In this document: positions 57,601-62,720 of the stretch, piece after piece
Numbering within the stretch: the stretch's first letter is position 1
Layout: every line of letters begins with the position of its first letter
Source of the DNA: Crotophaga sulcirostris
Taxonomy: Eukaryota > Chordata > Aves > Cuculiformes > Crotophagidae
Direction of reading: 5' to 3'
NCBI GenBank assembly: GCA_013397455.1
Contig: VYZB01000297.1
Span: forward strand, 114,280 to 178,279
DNA: 64,000 nt
Program-made: the position numbers and the translations under genes
Notes under the pieces: generated by a model
Seen by the model: the letters and a program-made list of their open reading frames with translations, nothing else
Database searches by the model: none
Told to the model about the DNA's origin: nothing

Positions 57601-59377
57601 TGTCAGTAGTGATTAGGTTTAATTTGCAGCCCCTGGTAGTGTAATTGGCAAATTGCAAATTTTAATGCCATTTGGAGGAACATTTTAGAACAATTGCCTC
57701 AGTGGTTAAATTAGTATTGGAGAACATGAATACTTTTGCTAGAAATGCCTCTCTGTCTGACATAAGCTTGTTGTGTTATACTTAGTTAGAAATAAAAGTT
57801 GCTCTGAAGAGCAAGAGACTGATACACATATCAACCCATTCATGGATAACAAATTCACAGGTTTCCTTGCCTTGTCATTCTTTATAATTAGAGTTTTTAT
57901 CTGTGCTCCTGGGCCTACAGGTCACATCCTGCAGTGAAACAGGGGTGTGACTAGTGGCTTCTAAAATGCTGGTTACCATTTAAATATATGTCATATCATT
58001 AGGAACTTCTGATGCATATTTTTTTGATGTATAACTCACCATGCAGAATGTTTGCTGTATTTATTCCAATATTGCTCACCTGCACATACAGAAACACCCT
58101 GACAAGGAAAATAAGAAGTGATTTCCTTTAACAAGATTTTATTCTGTACTCTCATCTTTCCCTTAAACAGGATGTCAGGAATTGATGCTGGTCATTCATC
58201 AAGCTACAAACAAGGGAAGCTGGCTTCTTTACCTCCGAGTGTTACCTGCCTCCCAAAATATGCATAATTTAAAAAAAAACAAACCAAATTTTCAGATCTG
58301 TGGTTTAGGCTATGTCCATTTGGACAGCTAAATACATTAGATATTCCCTTCTCTGTCTTGCAGTAGCTGGAGCATGTTTACAGTCACTTGGATAATAACA
58401 TAATATACCTTTCTTCTTACAGCTCATACCAATGTGGTTGCCAATGATACAGTCGAATCTGAAGGTAAGCTGTTTCTTACTGTTTTGTTCTTAGTATTAC
58501 ACATGCCTGTACATTCTGGAAGTAGGTGTGATCTGAAGACATTCGGGAAGGTGTGGTCTCCAAACTCTGAAAGTAGATCAGTGTAGCATATCCAGATGCA
58601 CTGGATGGCTCAGCACTGAAGGTCTTGGGTGTGAGCATCCACAAAGCATCATCAGCTGAGATACTTGTCTTGTACTGCTCCCCATTTCCCTTCTACAACA
58701 CTTTTCTTTGACCAGGTTGTGCAGCAGGGCTTTTCCTCCCAGTTTACTGAGATTGGTTGTTCCCTGAGCTGTGGTTTTCTTCATGTCTTAGACTTGAGAG
58801 TCCCCTGACGGATCAGGACTGGGACTGTTGACTCAGGAGGTGGATTTTGGTTCTACAGCAGATATTGTGGGCTTGCTTGCTTGGGTAAAACTGTGCCGGC
58901 TGGCCCCGCTTGTAAAAAAGAGCAAGGTGAATCAGTGTGGTTTGCCAAGGCAAGAGAATTTTGGTGATGAGAATTAAAGTGTTGGAGTTGGTCTCAGTAC
59001 GGAGATATTTCTATAAGCACATTTGCCTTTCATTCCAATGCTGGATGTGGAAGAAAGAAATGTGCCACTGGGGCAGTGGAGGAACTTTCCGTGGCCAATA
59101 ACCAGTGCTTTTCACAGTGTGGCATTAATTTATGTACTAATGGAAAGAAATTGAACGTTTTGCCTTATTTCAACAGCATTTATCTGCTGGACTCCAGCTA
59201 CGCCTCCAAGCCATCCAGAGCAATGTCAACCATCACAGCCTAAGGATGTTACAGGGGTCAGGACAAATGAACAATAGCTCATCTGTGCTCCGCAAATGGC
59301 TACAGTGTACCCAGTTTAAAATGGCTCAAGTGGAAATTCAGTCATCAGAAGCTGCATCTCAATTTTATCCTTTATGA
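571..59377 (+). CDS. UNC79: UNC79, NALCN channel complex subunit (3' nine-tenths of the gene; spliced)
   Basis: Splicing 45 exons (571-626, 1258-1387, 2881-2945 and so on to 59177-59377, each listed below) gives one uninterrupted frame of 2,398 codons plus TGA. The translation matches vertebrate UNC79 along its whole length as I remember that protein, for example [20 protein letters not shown] at the start and [12 protein letters not shown] at the end. UNC79 is a cytoplasmic HEAT/armadillo-type scaffold; with UNC80 and NALF1 it supports the sodium-leak channel NALCN, which sets neuronal resting excitability. The first exon is entered in mid-codon and roughly 235 N-terminal residues are missing to the left by comparison with a ~2,635-residue human protein. 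No frameshift or internal stop is seen in the constitutive exons, so the gene looks intact. Identity is by recall and not by a database search. Confidence 0.97.
1258..1387 (+). CDS. UNC79: UNC79 exon 2
   Basis: Encodes [20 protein letters not shown] followed by [17 protein letters not shown]. It begins at a codon boundary after CCTTAG and ends one base into a codon before donor GTCAGT. It is part of the Pfam-type UNC-79 domain and matches human nearly residue for residue as remembered. Confidence 0.96.
2103..2225 (-). repeat. old CR1-like LINE fragment (tentative)
   Basis: GGATTGGAAGAGACCTTTCA and the later CTGTTCTAAAGC...TTGGAGG resemble a diverged antisense CR1 3' region. Too degraded to be sure. 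Confidence 0.4.
2881..2945 (+). CDS. UNC79: UNC79 exon 3
   Basis: Acceptor GATTTTGCAG, donor GTACTG. It completes the split Ala codon and encodes [20 protein letters not shown]. The Cys/His-rich character of the next several exons starts here. Confidence 0.95.
3463..3551 (+). CDS. UNC79: UNC79 exon 4
   Basis: Encodes [20 protein letters not shown] then [10 protein letters not shown], giving a CxxC pair. Acceptor TGTGTTTCAG, donor GTAGGT; it ends two bases into a Gly codon. Confidence 0.95.
4706..4746 (+). CDS. UNC79: UNC79 exon 5 (41-nt small exon)
   Basis: Encodes [13 protein letters not shown]. Acceptor TTTTTATAG, donor GTAAGA. Phases 2 and 1 fit the neighbouring exons exactly. Too short for a simple open-frame scan; found by continuity of the protein. 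Confidence 0.93.
5563..5721 (+). mobile_element. CR1 LINE 3' fragment (ACTGTGAT-tailed subfamily)
   Basis: Contains the end of CR1 ORF2 ([12 protein letters not shown] frame with changes), the GGACTCGATGATCTCAGAGG block, and the tail AATACTGTGATACTGTG. Strongly 5' truncated; intronic, sense to UNC79. Confidence 0.9.
5967..5995 (+). CDS. UNC79: UNC79 exon 6 (29-nt micro-exon)
   Basis: Encodes EISAICQKK between acceptor CCCCTTACAG and donor GTAAGA. Its length is not a multiple of three, so it must be included to keep the frame between exons 5 and 7. Confidence 0.93.
6986..7215 (+). CDS. UNC79: UNC79 exon 7, Cys/His-rich module
   Basis: Encodes [20 protein letters not shown], then [10 protein letters not shown] and [20 protein letters not shown]. 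Closely spaced Cys and His pairs (GCC, YCxxCHxxHH) resemble a metal-binding module together with exons 4-6. Acceptor CTTTTCCAG, donor GTAACC. Confidence 0.96.
7540..7711 (+). CDS. UNC79: UNC79 exon 8
   Basis: Encodes [20 protein letters not shown] and then an acidic stretch [19 protein letters not shown], ending WFL before donor GTAAGA. The acceptor is GTTTTATAG. It joins helical sequence to a short charged loop. Confidence 0.95.
8476..8706 (+). CDS. UNC79: UNC79 exon 9
   Basis: Encodes [20 protein letters not shown] through [17 protein letters not shown]. Acceptor GTCTTCCAG, donor GTAAGA. Sequence is helix-rich and strongly conserved; the next exon starts on a codon boundary. Confidence 0.96.
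9678..9868 (+). CDS. UNC79: UNC79 exon 10
   Basis: Encodes [20 protein letters not shown] and later [20 protein letters not shown]. Acceptor TACCCACAG, donor GTATGT. It ends two bases into a Ser codon that exon 11 completes. Confidence 0.96.
10745..10868 (+). CDS. UNC79: UNC79 exon 11
   Basis: Encodes [20 protein letters not shown] then [12 protein letters not shown]. Acceptor ACTTTTCAG, donor GTAAGT. Confidence 0.95.
11776..11916 (+). CDS. UNC79: UNC79 exon 12
   Basis: Encodes [20 protein letters not shown], then [20 protein letters not shown]. Acceptor TTTCCTCAG, donor GTAACT. Amphipathic helices typical of HEAT-like repeats, followed by a basic segment leading into the SPF-x repeat of exon 13. 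Confidence 0.95.
12537..12758 (+). CDS. UNC79: UNC79 exon 13, SPF-x repeat
   Basis: After [16 protein letters not shown] the exon encodes six tandem SPF-x tetrapeptides (12585-12656; one is SPI). It then encodes [15 protein letters not shown] and an acidic-to-hydrophobic helix ending at donor GTACTC. The SP dipeptides are possible proline-directed kinase sites. The repeat is also present in human UNC79 as remembered. Confidence 0.96.
13360..13587 (+). CDS. UNC79: UNC79 exon 14
   Basis: Encodes [20 protein letters not shown], then [20 protein letters not shown] with a second Cys-rich patch [10 protein letters not shown]. Acceptor CTCTTTCAG, donor GTAAGT. Confidence 0.96.
14061..14202 (+). CDS. 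UNC79: UNC79 exon 15
   Basis: Encodes [20 protein letters not shown] and an acidic, probably disordered stretch with [16 protein letters not shown]. This is one of the less conserved segments. Acceptor TTCTTAAAG lacks a strong pyrimidine tract; donor GTAGGT. Confidence 0.93.
14595..14674 (+). CDS. UNC79: UNC79 exon 16
   Basis: Encodes [20 protein letters not shown] then IYTILQ. Acceptor TTTTTAACAG, donor GTAACA. Separated from exon 17 by the shortest intron in the window, 84 nt. Confidence 0.94.
14759..14907 (+). CDS. UNC79: UNC79 exon 17
   Basis: Encodes [40 protein letters not shown] and YIQDHMLIA. Acceptor GCTTCCACAG, donor GTAGGT. Confidence 0.95.
15944..16101 (+). CDS. UNC79: UNC79 exon 18
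   Basis: Encodes [40 protein letters not shown] and DWKMRFEA. Acceptor GTCTTTCCAG, donor GTAGGC. Helical repeat sequence. Confidence 0.96.
16445..16626 (+). CDS. UNC79: UNC79 exon 19
   Basis: Encodes [40 protein letters not shown] and [12 protein letters not shown]. Acceptor GACTGCTACAG, donor GTAGGT. Confidence 0.96.
16813..16882 (-). mobile_element. CR1 LINE 3' fragment
   Basis: Antisense CR1 end: TTAGAATCATAGAAAGACAG, then GGTTAGAAAAGACCTTAAAG and GTCCAACCAC. About 70 bp survive. Confidence 0.8.
17915..18116 (+). CDS. UNC79: UNC79 exon 20
   Basis: Encodes [20 protein letters not shown], then [20 protein letters not shown] and [10 protein letters not shown]. Acceptor TGCTCTATAG, donor GTAAGC. 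Confidence 0.96.
19129..19308 (+). CDS. UNC79: UNC79 exon 21, weak donor
   Basis: Encodes [20 protein letters not shown], then a basic block [20 protein letters not shown] and [11 protein letters not shown]. The only donor that keeps the frame is C|GTTGAG at 19309, which departs from consensus at +3, +4 and +5. Reading past it meets TGA at once. Joined to exon 22 it gives ...[11 protein letters not shown], matching human KIRQQSPENDN. Confidence 0.92.
21444..21730 (+). CDS. UNC79: UNC79 exon 22
   Basis: Encodes [40 protein letters not shown], then [20 protein letters not shown] and [10 protein letters not shown]. Acceptor TACTGATAG, donor GTAGGT. Confidence 0.96.
22422..22478 (+). repeat. 16-bp minisatellite, about 3.5 copies
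   Basis: Unit GGCTCCGTTAATGCAG at 22422, 22438 and 22454 (one C/T change in the third copy), then a partial fourth copy. Intronic. Confidence 0.95.
23157..23339 (+). CDS. UNC79: UNC79 exon 23
   Basis: Encodes [40 protein letters not shown] and [13 protein letters not shown]. Acceptor TTCTTTTCAG, donor GTGAGA. Confidence 0.96.
24218..24380 (+). CDS. UNC79: UNC79 exon 24
   Basis: Encodes [40 protein letters not shown] and SRYSEKEK. Acceptor TGACTGAACAG, donor GTACTT. It ends one base into a codon, opening the phase-1 series of exons 25-29. Confidence 0.96.
24711..24909 (+). mobile_element. CR1 LINE 3' fragment (ACTGTGAT-tailed subfamily)
   Basis: Encodes the CR1 ORF2 C-terminal frame ([20 protein letters not shown]), then the GGTTGGACTCGATGATCTCA block and the tail ACTGTGATGCTGTGATACT. 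Sense to UNC79. Confidence 0.92.
25409..25561 (+). CDS. UNC79: UNC79 optional exon 25 (51-codon cassette)
   Basis: The 153-nt exon has a good pyrimidine tract and an acceptor CAGCAG, so splicing could start at 25409 or 25412 and add or drop one residue. Open frame [20 protein letters not shown] then [20 protein letters not shown] and MNAQR, donor A|GTATGA. Phase 1 at both ends. Exon 24 joined directly to exon 26 gives [11 protein letters not shown], the human form as I remember it; inclusion gives ...AQRSEIELAEY. I infer an alternatively spliced exon. Confidence 0.82.
26978..28201 (+). CDS. UNC79: UNC79 exon 26, large linker exon (1,224 nt)
   Basis: The largest exon encodes 408 codons with few hydrophobic clusters. 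In order: [16 protein letters not shown]; a basic region with [15 protein letters not shown] and [28 protein letters not shown]; Ser/Asp runs such as [36 protein letters not shown]; a long acidic tract near 28,000-28,080; then [20 protein letters not shown] and [20 protein letters not shown] and QKS fit basophilic kinase sites and SDSD fits CK2, by motif only. It is mostly disorder-like, with a conserved C-terminal end. Acceptor TTTTAATCAG, donor GTGAGC. Confidence 0.96.
29199..29306 (+). CDS. UNC79: UNC79 exon 27
   Basis: Encodes [20 protein letters not shown] then [15 protein letters not shown]. Ser/Thr-rich linker. Acceptor TTCGTATGCAG, donor GTAGGT. Length 108 nt, phase 1 at both ends. 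Confidence 0.94.
30400..30560 (+). repeat. possible ancient amniote interspersed repeat
   Basis: GCCTCAGTTTCCAACTGCAAA, a spaced TCCATTTAGACTG, and TTTACAGTGCTTTGCATAAT then AGCTCTGATCAGGACTGTGA resemble a widespread old amniote repeat. By eye only. Confidence 0.35.
31481..31597 (+). CDS. UNC79: UNC79 exon 28
   Basis: Encodes [38 protein letters not shown]. Contains KRGSL, a possible basophilic kinase site. Acceptor TGACTTGCAG, donor GTGAGC; 117 nt, phase 1-1. Confidence 0.95.
33472..33555 (+). CDS. UNC79: UNC79 exon 29
   Basis: Encodes [20 protein letters not shown] then GPPLRIR. Acceptor TTTATTCACAG, donor GTTAGT. Length 84 nt, phase 1-1; last of the five symmetric linker exons. Confidence 0.93.
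34255..34357 (+). CDS. UNC79: UNC79 exon 30
   Basis: Encodes [20 protein letters not shown] then [13 protein letters not shown]. Acceptor AATTGTCTTAAG, donor GTAAGT; ends two bases into a Lys codon. Confidence 0.95.
34358..36122 (+). other. intron 30-31 contents
   Basis: AT-rich intron holding the N gap and a run of T near 34,480-34,497. I see no further exon or recognisable repeat. Confidence 0.6.
35985..36002. other. assembly gap (18 N)
   Basis: Eighteen undetermined bases in the intron between exons 30 and 31. No coding sequence is affected. Confidence 0.99.
36123..36263 (+). CDS. UNC79: UNC79 exon 31
   Basis: Encodes [40 protein letters not shown] and IMQSVG. The CHDCG motif starts the C-terminal helical-repeat half. 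Acceptor TTCTTTGCAG, donor GTAAAT. Confidence 0.96.
37048..37086 (+). CDS. UNC79: UNC79 exon 32 (39-nt small exon)
   Basis: Encodes [12 protein letters not shown] between acceptor TTTATTCCAG and donor GTATGG. Phase 2 at both ends and a multiple of three, so it too could be skipped in frame. Matches human LASSTTFSNQAE as remembered. Confidence 0.92.
37366..37434 (+). CDS. UNC79: candidate UNC79 cassette exon 33 (69 nt, optional)
   Basis: Located in the intron between exons 32 and 34. A pyrimidine-rich tract and acceptor CTGTGTTCAG at 37356-37365 precede 69 open nucleotides, with a donor TG|GTAATG at 37435. The phase is 2 at both ends, exactly that of the host intron, and the peptide is [20 protein letters not shown] then EDPC leading into MMIPGN. 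Without it the join gives AESMMIPG, the human form I recall. Not known to me as an annotated exon, so I treat it as a prediction. Confidence 0.5.
38020..38132 (+). CDS. UNC79: UNC79 exon 34
   Basis: Encodes [20 protein letters not shown] then [17 protein letters not shown]. Acceptor TTCGTTTCAG, donor GTAATA. The following intron is only 87 nt. Confidence 0.96.
38220..38305 (+). CDS. UNC79: UNC79 exon 35
   Basis: Encodes [20 protein letters not shown] then AALSQLLE. Acceptor TTTGAATTTCAG, donor GTATGT. Confidence 0.95.
39244..39417 (+). CDS. UNC79: UNC79 exon 36
   Basis: Encodes [40 protein letters not shown] and [12 protein letters not shown]. Acceptor GTTTCCCAG, donor GTATGA. Matches the human exon with few changes as remembered. 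Confidence 0.96.
39587..39704 (+). mobile_element. old CR1 LINE 3' fragment
   Basis: ATTGGACAGAGTGCTAGATAA, CTGGACCAGATGATCTTTTG and a tail TTCTGTGATTCTGTAT. More diverged than the ACTGTGAT-tailed copies. Sense orientation. Confidence 0.82.
40309..40371 (+). repeat. 21-bp tandem repeat, 3 copies
   Basis: TTATTCTGACTTATTTGCTCC occurs at 40309 and 40330, and a slightly changed third copy lies at 40351. Intronic. Confidence 0.95.
41442..41510 (+). CDS. UNC79: UNC79 exon 37
   Basis: Encodes [20 protein letters not shown] then ATR. Acceptor CGTTTGTAG after a strong poly-pyrimidine run, donor GTAAGT. Length 69 nt, codon-aligned at both ends. Confidence 0.95.
42113..42223 (+). CDS. UNC79: UNC79 exon 38
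   Basis: Encodes [20 protein letters not shown] then [17 protein letters not shown]. Hydrophobic helices of the repeat solenoid. Acceptor GTCATTGCAG, donor GTAATA. Confidence 0.96.
42539..42643 (+). CDS. UNC79: UNC79 exon 39
   Basis: Encodes [20 protein letters not shown] then [15 protein letters not shown]. Acceptor TCTGTTGTAG, donor GTACAG. Confidence 0.95.
42885..43045 (-). mobile_element. old CR1 LINE 3' fragment
   Basis: Antisense block TTGAGTTGGAAAGGACCCAT then AAGGATTGAGGCCA, typical of CR1 3' ends. The right part (to about 43,045) is more diverged. Confidence 0.65.
43824..44006 (+). mobile_element. CR1 LINE 3' fragment (ATTCTATG-tailed)
   Basis: GGCCCTGGCACAGGTTGCCC, then GGAGGTGTCCAAGGCCAGGT, GCCTTCCAACCCAACCCATT and four ATTCTATG-type tail units. 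This is the classical avian CR1 end and a different subfamily from the ACTGTGAT copies. Confidence 0.95.
46300..46377 (+). CDS. UNC79: UNC79 exon 40
   Basis: Encodes [20 protein letters not shown] then IASMPG. Acceptor TTCTTCTTAG, donor GTAAGT. It follows a 3.7-kb intron. Confidence 0.95.
47205..47294 (+). CDS. UNC79: UNC79 exon 41
   Basis: Encodes [20 protein letters not shown] then [10 protein letters not shown]. Acceptor TTATGTTCTAG, donor GTTGGT. Confidence 0.95.
47398..47475 (+). mobile_element. CR1 LINE 3' end (very short)
   Basis: GGTTAGCGTTGGGTTATAGG, GGACTCAGTGATCTCAAAGG and the tail ACTGTGATACTGTGATTG. Only the last ~80 bp of the element, about 100 bp downstream of exon 41. Confidence 0.88.
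49947..50316 (+). mobile_element. CR1 LINE 3' fragment, ~370 bp, well preserved
   Basis: Starts in AGAAGAGGAGGCTCAGGGGT and runs to the ACTGTGAT tail. It keeps an open C-terminal ORF2 frame ([33 protein letters not shown]). Endonuclease and most of the reverse transcriptase are absent, so it cannot move by itself. Confidence 0.95.
50909..51084 (+). CDS. UNC79: UNC79 exon 42
   Basis: Encodes [40 protein letters not shown] and [15 protein letters not shown]. Acceptor TGCCTTGCAG, donor GTGAGA. Confidence 0.96.
51622..51808 (+). CDS. UNC79: UNC79 exon 43
   Basis: Encodes [40 protein letters not shown] and [17 protein letters not shown]. Acceptor TTCTTGACAG, donor GTAAGG. Confidence 0.96.
53194..53391 (+). 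CDS. UNC79: UNC79 exon 44
   Basis: Encodes [40 protein letters not shown] and [20 protein letters not shown]. Acceptor TTCCTACAG, donor GTGAGT. Confidence 0.96.
54287..54307 (+). repeat. poly(T) tract
   Basis: A T run interrupted by a single C, intronic. It could be a reverse-orientation retroposon tail but no body is recognised beside it. Confidence 0.8.
54726..54865 (+). repeat. MIR/CORE-SINE relic
   Basis: CTCTGTGCCTCAGCTATCGC, then GTAGATAATAATACTTGCCT, CACAGGGGTGTTGTGAGGTT and GTTTGTAAAGCTCTTTGAAG ending in TTATTATTAT. This is the order of blocks seen in the 3' half of MIR-type tRNA SINEs. Assigned by eye. Confidence 0.75.
55488..55565 (+). CDS. UNC79: UNC79 exon 45
   Basis: Encodes [20 protein letters not shown] then STIFVK. 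A run of 13 T precedes the acceptor TTTCAAG; donor GTAGGC. Confidence 0.95.
55566..58422 (+). other. intron 45-46 contents
   Basis: A 2.9-kb intron with the CR1 copy at 56,896-57,274 and otherwise AT-rich unique sequence. No further exon seen. Confidence 0.6.
56896..57274 (+). mobile_element. CR1 LINE 3' fragment, ~380 bp, well preserved
   Basis: Near-duplicate in extent of the copy at 49,947: starts TTAGCCTGAAAAAGAGGAAG, retains the frame [13 protein letters not shown] and [20 protein letters not shown], and ends TACTGTGATACTGTGAT. Sense, intronic. Confidence 0.95.
58423..58464 (+). CDS. UNC79: UNC79 exon 46 (42-nt small exon)
   Basis: Encodes [14 protein letters not shown]. Acceptor TTCTTCTTACAG, donor GTAAGC. 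Codon-aligned at both ends, so skipping would remove 14 residues without a frameshift. Confidence 0.94.
59177..59377 (+). CDS. UNC79: UNC79 terminal coding exon 47
   Basis: Encodes [20 protein letters not shown], then [20 protein letters not shown] and the C-terminus [12 protein letters not shown] followed by TGA at 59375-59377. Acceptor ATTTCAACAG. The carboxyl end agrees with human UNC79 as remembered. Confidence 0.97.
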   Translation, partial: HLSAGLQLRLQAIQSNVNHHSLRMLQGSGQMNNSSSVLRKWLQCTQFKMAQVEIQSSEAASQFYPL

Positions 59378-59808
59378 TCCATGTAATTTGTTCCAGATGT
59401 TCATTTTTAGCCTAGCAATAACGGGGTTAGAGCTGTAAAAGACCTTTTGTATAAATCAGTATACAAAGTATATACTGTATCTATACTTTTTAGCCTAGGA
59501 CAGACTGTGGAAAAGCTTATAGTGGGTGAAGCTCAGAGCCTGATCCTGCCAGTCTTTAACTACACTTACTCAGGATCAACAGGTTCTCAAGTGTGCATTC
59601 ATGAACAGGTATTTGCAGGATTTGACTCAATTCTATCACATTGTACATATCTCTCTGATCATTTAAATATCTTGTTCTTAAATGTTTCTTTACATATTTT
59701 TGAAGCTAAGACAAAAAATCACTTTTCTTTAACTTCTATTTTTTTTAAAAATAGAGTTGTGGGTATTCACAAACATATGGAAGTGCTATGTTGCTATTTT
59801 TTGACGAT

Positions 59809-59814
59809 AATAAA
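59809..59814 (+). terminator. candidate poly(A) signal AATAAA (upstream)
   Basis: AATAAA 432 nt after the stop codon. There is no pronounced GT-rich element just downstream until the oligo-T/G stretch near 59,850. Confidence 0.4.
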
Positions 59815-59900
59815 AGAAAACAGGGTTTTTAGGAACGTTTATAGGAGTTTTTTGGGGGGGGTTGTCTGTCCTTTTTTTTTAGATTCACAGCTGGCAATGC

Positions 59901-59906
59901 AATAAA
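59901..59906 (+). terminator. candidate poly(A) signal AATAAA (main)
   Basis: AATAAA followed 20-30 nt later by GTGGTGTTCT, the expected layout of a poly(A) signal plus GT-rich downstream element. Confidence 0.55.
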
Positions 59907-60200
59907 ACCTGTCACTGTAAACCAGTGGTGTTCTAATGAGGCTTTTTGTCATCATCTTCTGGGAAAACAGCTTGTAAGGAGAGTTATTATAAAGTGCACT
60001 TAGAAATTAGGTTGTTTAACTGTGCCAATTCATTTGTCTTTTTCATCAGTACTGTTTTTCAAAATTGCCAAGTCTGATTTTGTTTTTTAAATACTGCTTT
60101 TACTCCATTGATTCTGTGCTGCTCTTCTTTGTAGGTTTCATAGAAGCCTCTTTAATTTTGTGACTATTGTATTCTTCTGTCAATACTTGTATACAGTGCA

Positions 60201-60206
60201 ATTAAA
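60201..60206 (+). terminator. candidate distal poly(A) signal ATTAAA
   Basis: The ATTAAA variant lies about 830 nt after the stop codon; it would extend the 3' UTR. Position only, no other support. Confidence 0.25.
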
Positions 60207-61275
60207 AATGGATATCCCAGACCTATTCTTATTGATGCCTACAGAAATTCTTTTGCAGACTTCAAGAGGAGCATGATTGGACCTGAATTTTTGCATAATG
60301 ATATTTACAAATCACAGTATTTGCATACTTTTGTATTGAACATGATGTTTAATAACAGATGGGTTTTAATATAATTAAGGGACTCAGCCAAAGCCCAATG
60401 GAATCTATGGAGACTCAGTTCAGTGGATTTTACATAAAATCTTGAAAGCACCATGATTTACCACCTCTTTTAATTGATTATATCTGTGCAATCACAGTTG
60501 TATTTTCTGTCTTTTATCCTCTAATCAGTGCATTACAGGAATACAAACACACATTTAAGCTGTGTATTAGAATGCTATTAAATTCCTGATCTTTATTACC
60601 TTGCTCAGAATCATCATTTTTCCTCCCTGATTGCATGGAAGTGGAAAGATGTGCCTGTGAGTACTGCCTGACTGCATTTCTGTGGTTGTGGAGGGTCAAT
60701 CTTTCCTTGGTGTGTTTATGAAAAAAAAAACAATGGAAATGTTTGCAGATGCCATTAAAAGTACCATTAGCAAGTGCTACCTTGATTAAAGATGCCTCAC
60801 TCTGTGTTTTCAGTAGAGAGAAACTGATTTGACTTTCCTTCCTTCTCAGATTCACACATTAATTTATTCTAAGCTTAAAATGGACCAGTCTATCCAAAAG
60901 AAAATCTAAGATTCATTATAAACTATTTAACTGTAACTAGTTTTGCTTGAGGTCAGCAGAGTTTTTCAGCTTTTGGAAAACATTTTTGTCTAGATGTGAA
61001 GTTTATTAAGAGATCCACCAGATGATAATTTCTCAGTGTTTCAGGCATTGGGTTTTGTCATGCTGAATTGAGACTGCACAGACCTGTATGCTCTGATAAG
61101 GGAGGGCTTTTCCCCAAATTTTCCCAGTGGTGAAAGGTGGAAAAAGAATTTTCCTTTTCCAACTTTTTCCTGGCTGTGGGAAAGAAAGAACAAAGTGATA
61201 CAGAAATGATTTTACATGTTCCCATCCCTTTTCTTTTCCCCTCCCTTGTCACTTACTAATTAGCTAATAATCATT

Positions 61276-61318
61276 ACAGAATCACAGAAGGGACCTTTGG
61301 AGGTCATCTTTAAAAGTC
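61276..61318 (-). mobile_element. CR1 LINE 3' end (short)
   Basis: ACAGAATCACAGAAGGGACC then TTTGGAGGTCATC, an antisense CR1 end of about 40 bp. Confidence 0.7.
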
Positions 61319-62241
61319 ACTTCTGGAAAGTAGAAACCATGATCAGGCATCTCGCTCTGTGGATAATGAATATAGGCAACACGGCGCAAGTGCTTTCCCT
61401 GTCTGGCAAAATCTCTGCCTCAAAGCATCTAACGTTCTGACTGGCAAAACATAAAAAGAATGCAAATATAGTGGTGGGTAGTTATTAAAATTAAATACAA
61501 GCCAAAACCAGACCTACTGAATCCAGGTCCATAACTAAATGCTTCCAGACTTCATGGGAATTCAGATCTGGTTTCAGCTCAGAACTGGTCACAGAACTTA
61601 CTTCCATGCCTGAACATAGGGTTCACTATGGATCTGTCACTGATTATAATTAATATGGTTCTTGTAGAGCTGTTACATTTAGACAAATGAAGACTAAATA
61701 TGGATTGAGAAGCTGCTTTAGCATAGAGAATATAGCCTGGAAGATGGTATGACTGATGATTAGGGATGTGTTGACTAATAAAAACAAATAACTTGGAGCT
61801 TGGCCAGACACGCGTGGTTTAACACCTCATGAAAATCTCTAAGTGCACTCTAGACATCTTCAGAAATACAGAAATCTGCATTAATTGTTTTTAAAAGCAC
61901 TGCAAAGTGTATTTTTTATATACCTGAGGGTCAATATATGACTCAAATGAGTCACTCACATTATCTCTTAGAGATAGCCCAGAGCAGCAATTCTTTATGT
62001 TCTGTAGGAAGATTAGGAAGTAAACAACATTTGATGTCCCTTGAAAATGCTACCAAATAGCAGAGGCTGATCTCCTGCTCTGCCATGCTCCCAGCACAGC
62101 TGTGTCTTTGGGGATGTGTCATCAGAAGCAGAACCCATCCTCTGTCTGATCGTAGAGAGCTGCCATTTAGAAACTATGCTTAGCCATCTGTTGTGATAAA
62201 CTGCTTAAATCAACGCCGGTTACCAGGCCTGACCGAGTAAA

Positions 62242-62435
62242 AGAATCACAGTGTCACAGTATGACAAGGTTGGAAAGGACCTCTGAGATCATCAAGTCCA
62301 ACCTATAACCCAACACCAACACCAACCCATCATCTAAACCATGGCACTGAGTGCCTCATCCAATCTCCCCTTCAACACTGTTGAAGTGGAGTTGGCGACT
62401 CCACCCCCTCCCTGGGCAGTGCGTTCCAATGGCTA
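62242..62435 (-). mobile_element. CR1 LINE 3' fragment (ACTGTGAT-tailed subfamily)
   Basis: Reverse complement of the same subfamily: AGAATCACAGTGTCACAGTA, GGTTGGAAAGGACCTCTGAG, and CCATGGCACTGAGTGCCTCA. It stops abruptly at the codons for HWNAL, where a CpG-rich unrelated segment begins. Confidence 0.93.
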
Positions 62436-62720
62436 CTATCAATCAATTTACTGTGTGCTGCACTGTGACGTTTTCAACAAGACGGGCCCTTTGGATGAAA
62501 TGATGGTTAGAACCCCACTCAGGCCTTGGCGTGTTGTACTGCCGCATTACGTAACCCGGTGTCCTGAGATCGAGGTTAACATCTGCACTGGGCACCTCAG
62601 AGTGCTGCCCTGCGGCCTGTTGGCAAAGCTGCTGCCTAAGCTACGCGCAGGACCACACCAACAAAGGCTTTTGTAGCACGTCAGTTGCTATCTACAGACG
62701 TGCCTTATCTTATACGTAAC
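62436..62720. other. CpG-retaining segment of unknown origin
   Basis: About a dozen CpG dinucleotides in under 300 bp (for example GACGGG, TACGCGC, CCCGG, TACGTAAC), unlike the CpG-poor surroundings. No protein or repeat family recognised. Confidence 0.5.

Larger units (their letters stand above)
59378..59925 (+). other. UNC79: UNC79 3' UTR, proximal part
   Basis: AT-rich sequence directly after the stop codon with U-rich stretches. The AATAAA at 59901-59906 followed by a GT-rich stretch near 59,924 suggests cleavage near 59,920-59,925. The true end is unproven; brain mRNAs often extend further. Confidence 0.55.
59926..62241. other. downstream flank of UNC79
   Basis: AT-rich non-coding sequence with one short antisense CR1 end. 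It may hold a longer UNC79 3' UTR. I recognise no exon of a neighbouring gene on either strand. Confidence 0.5.

Noticed and set aside
59447..59905. 152-codon open frame after the UNC79 stop
   Set aside because: It lies in the AT-rich 3' UTR and is rich in Phe, Leu, Ile and Lys from T/A runs. It resembles no known protein.
62341..62676. 111-codon open frame
   Set aside because: Its first third is antisense CR1 and the rest is the CpG-rich patch, so the frame spans two unrelated pieces.
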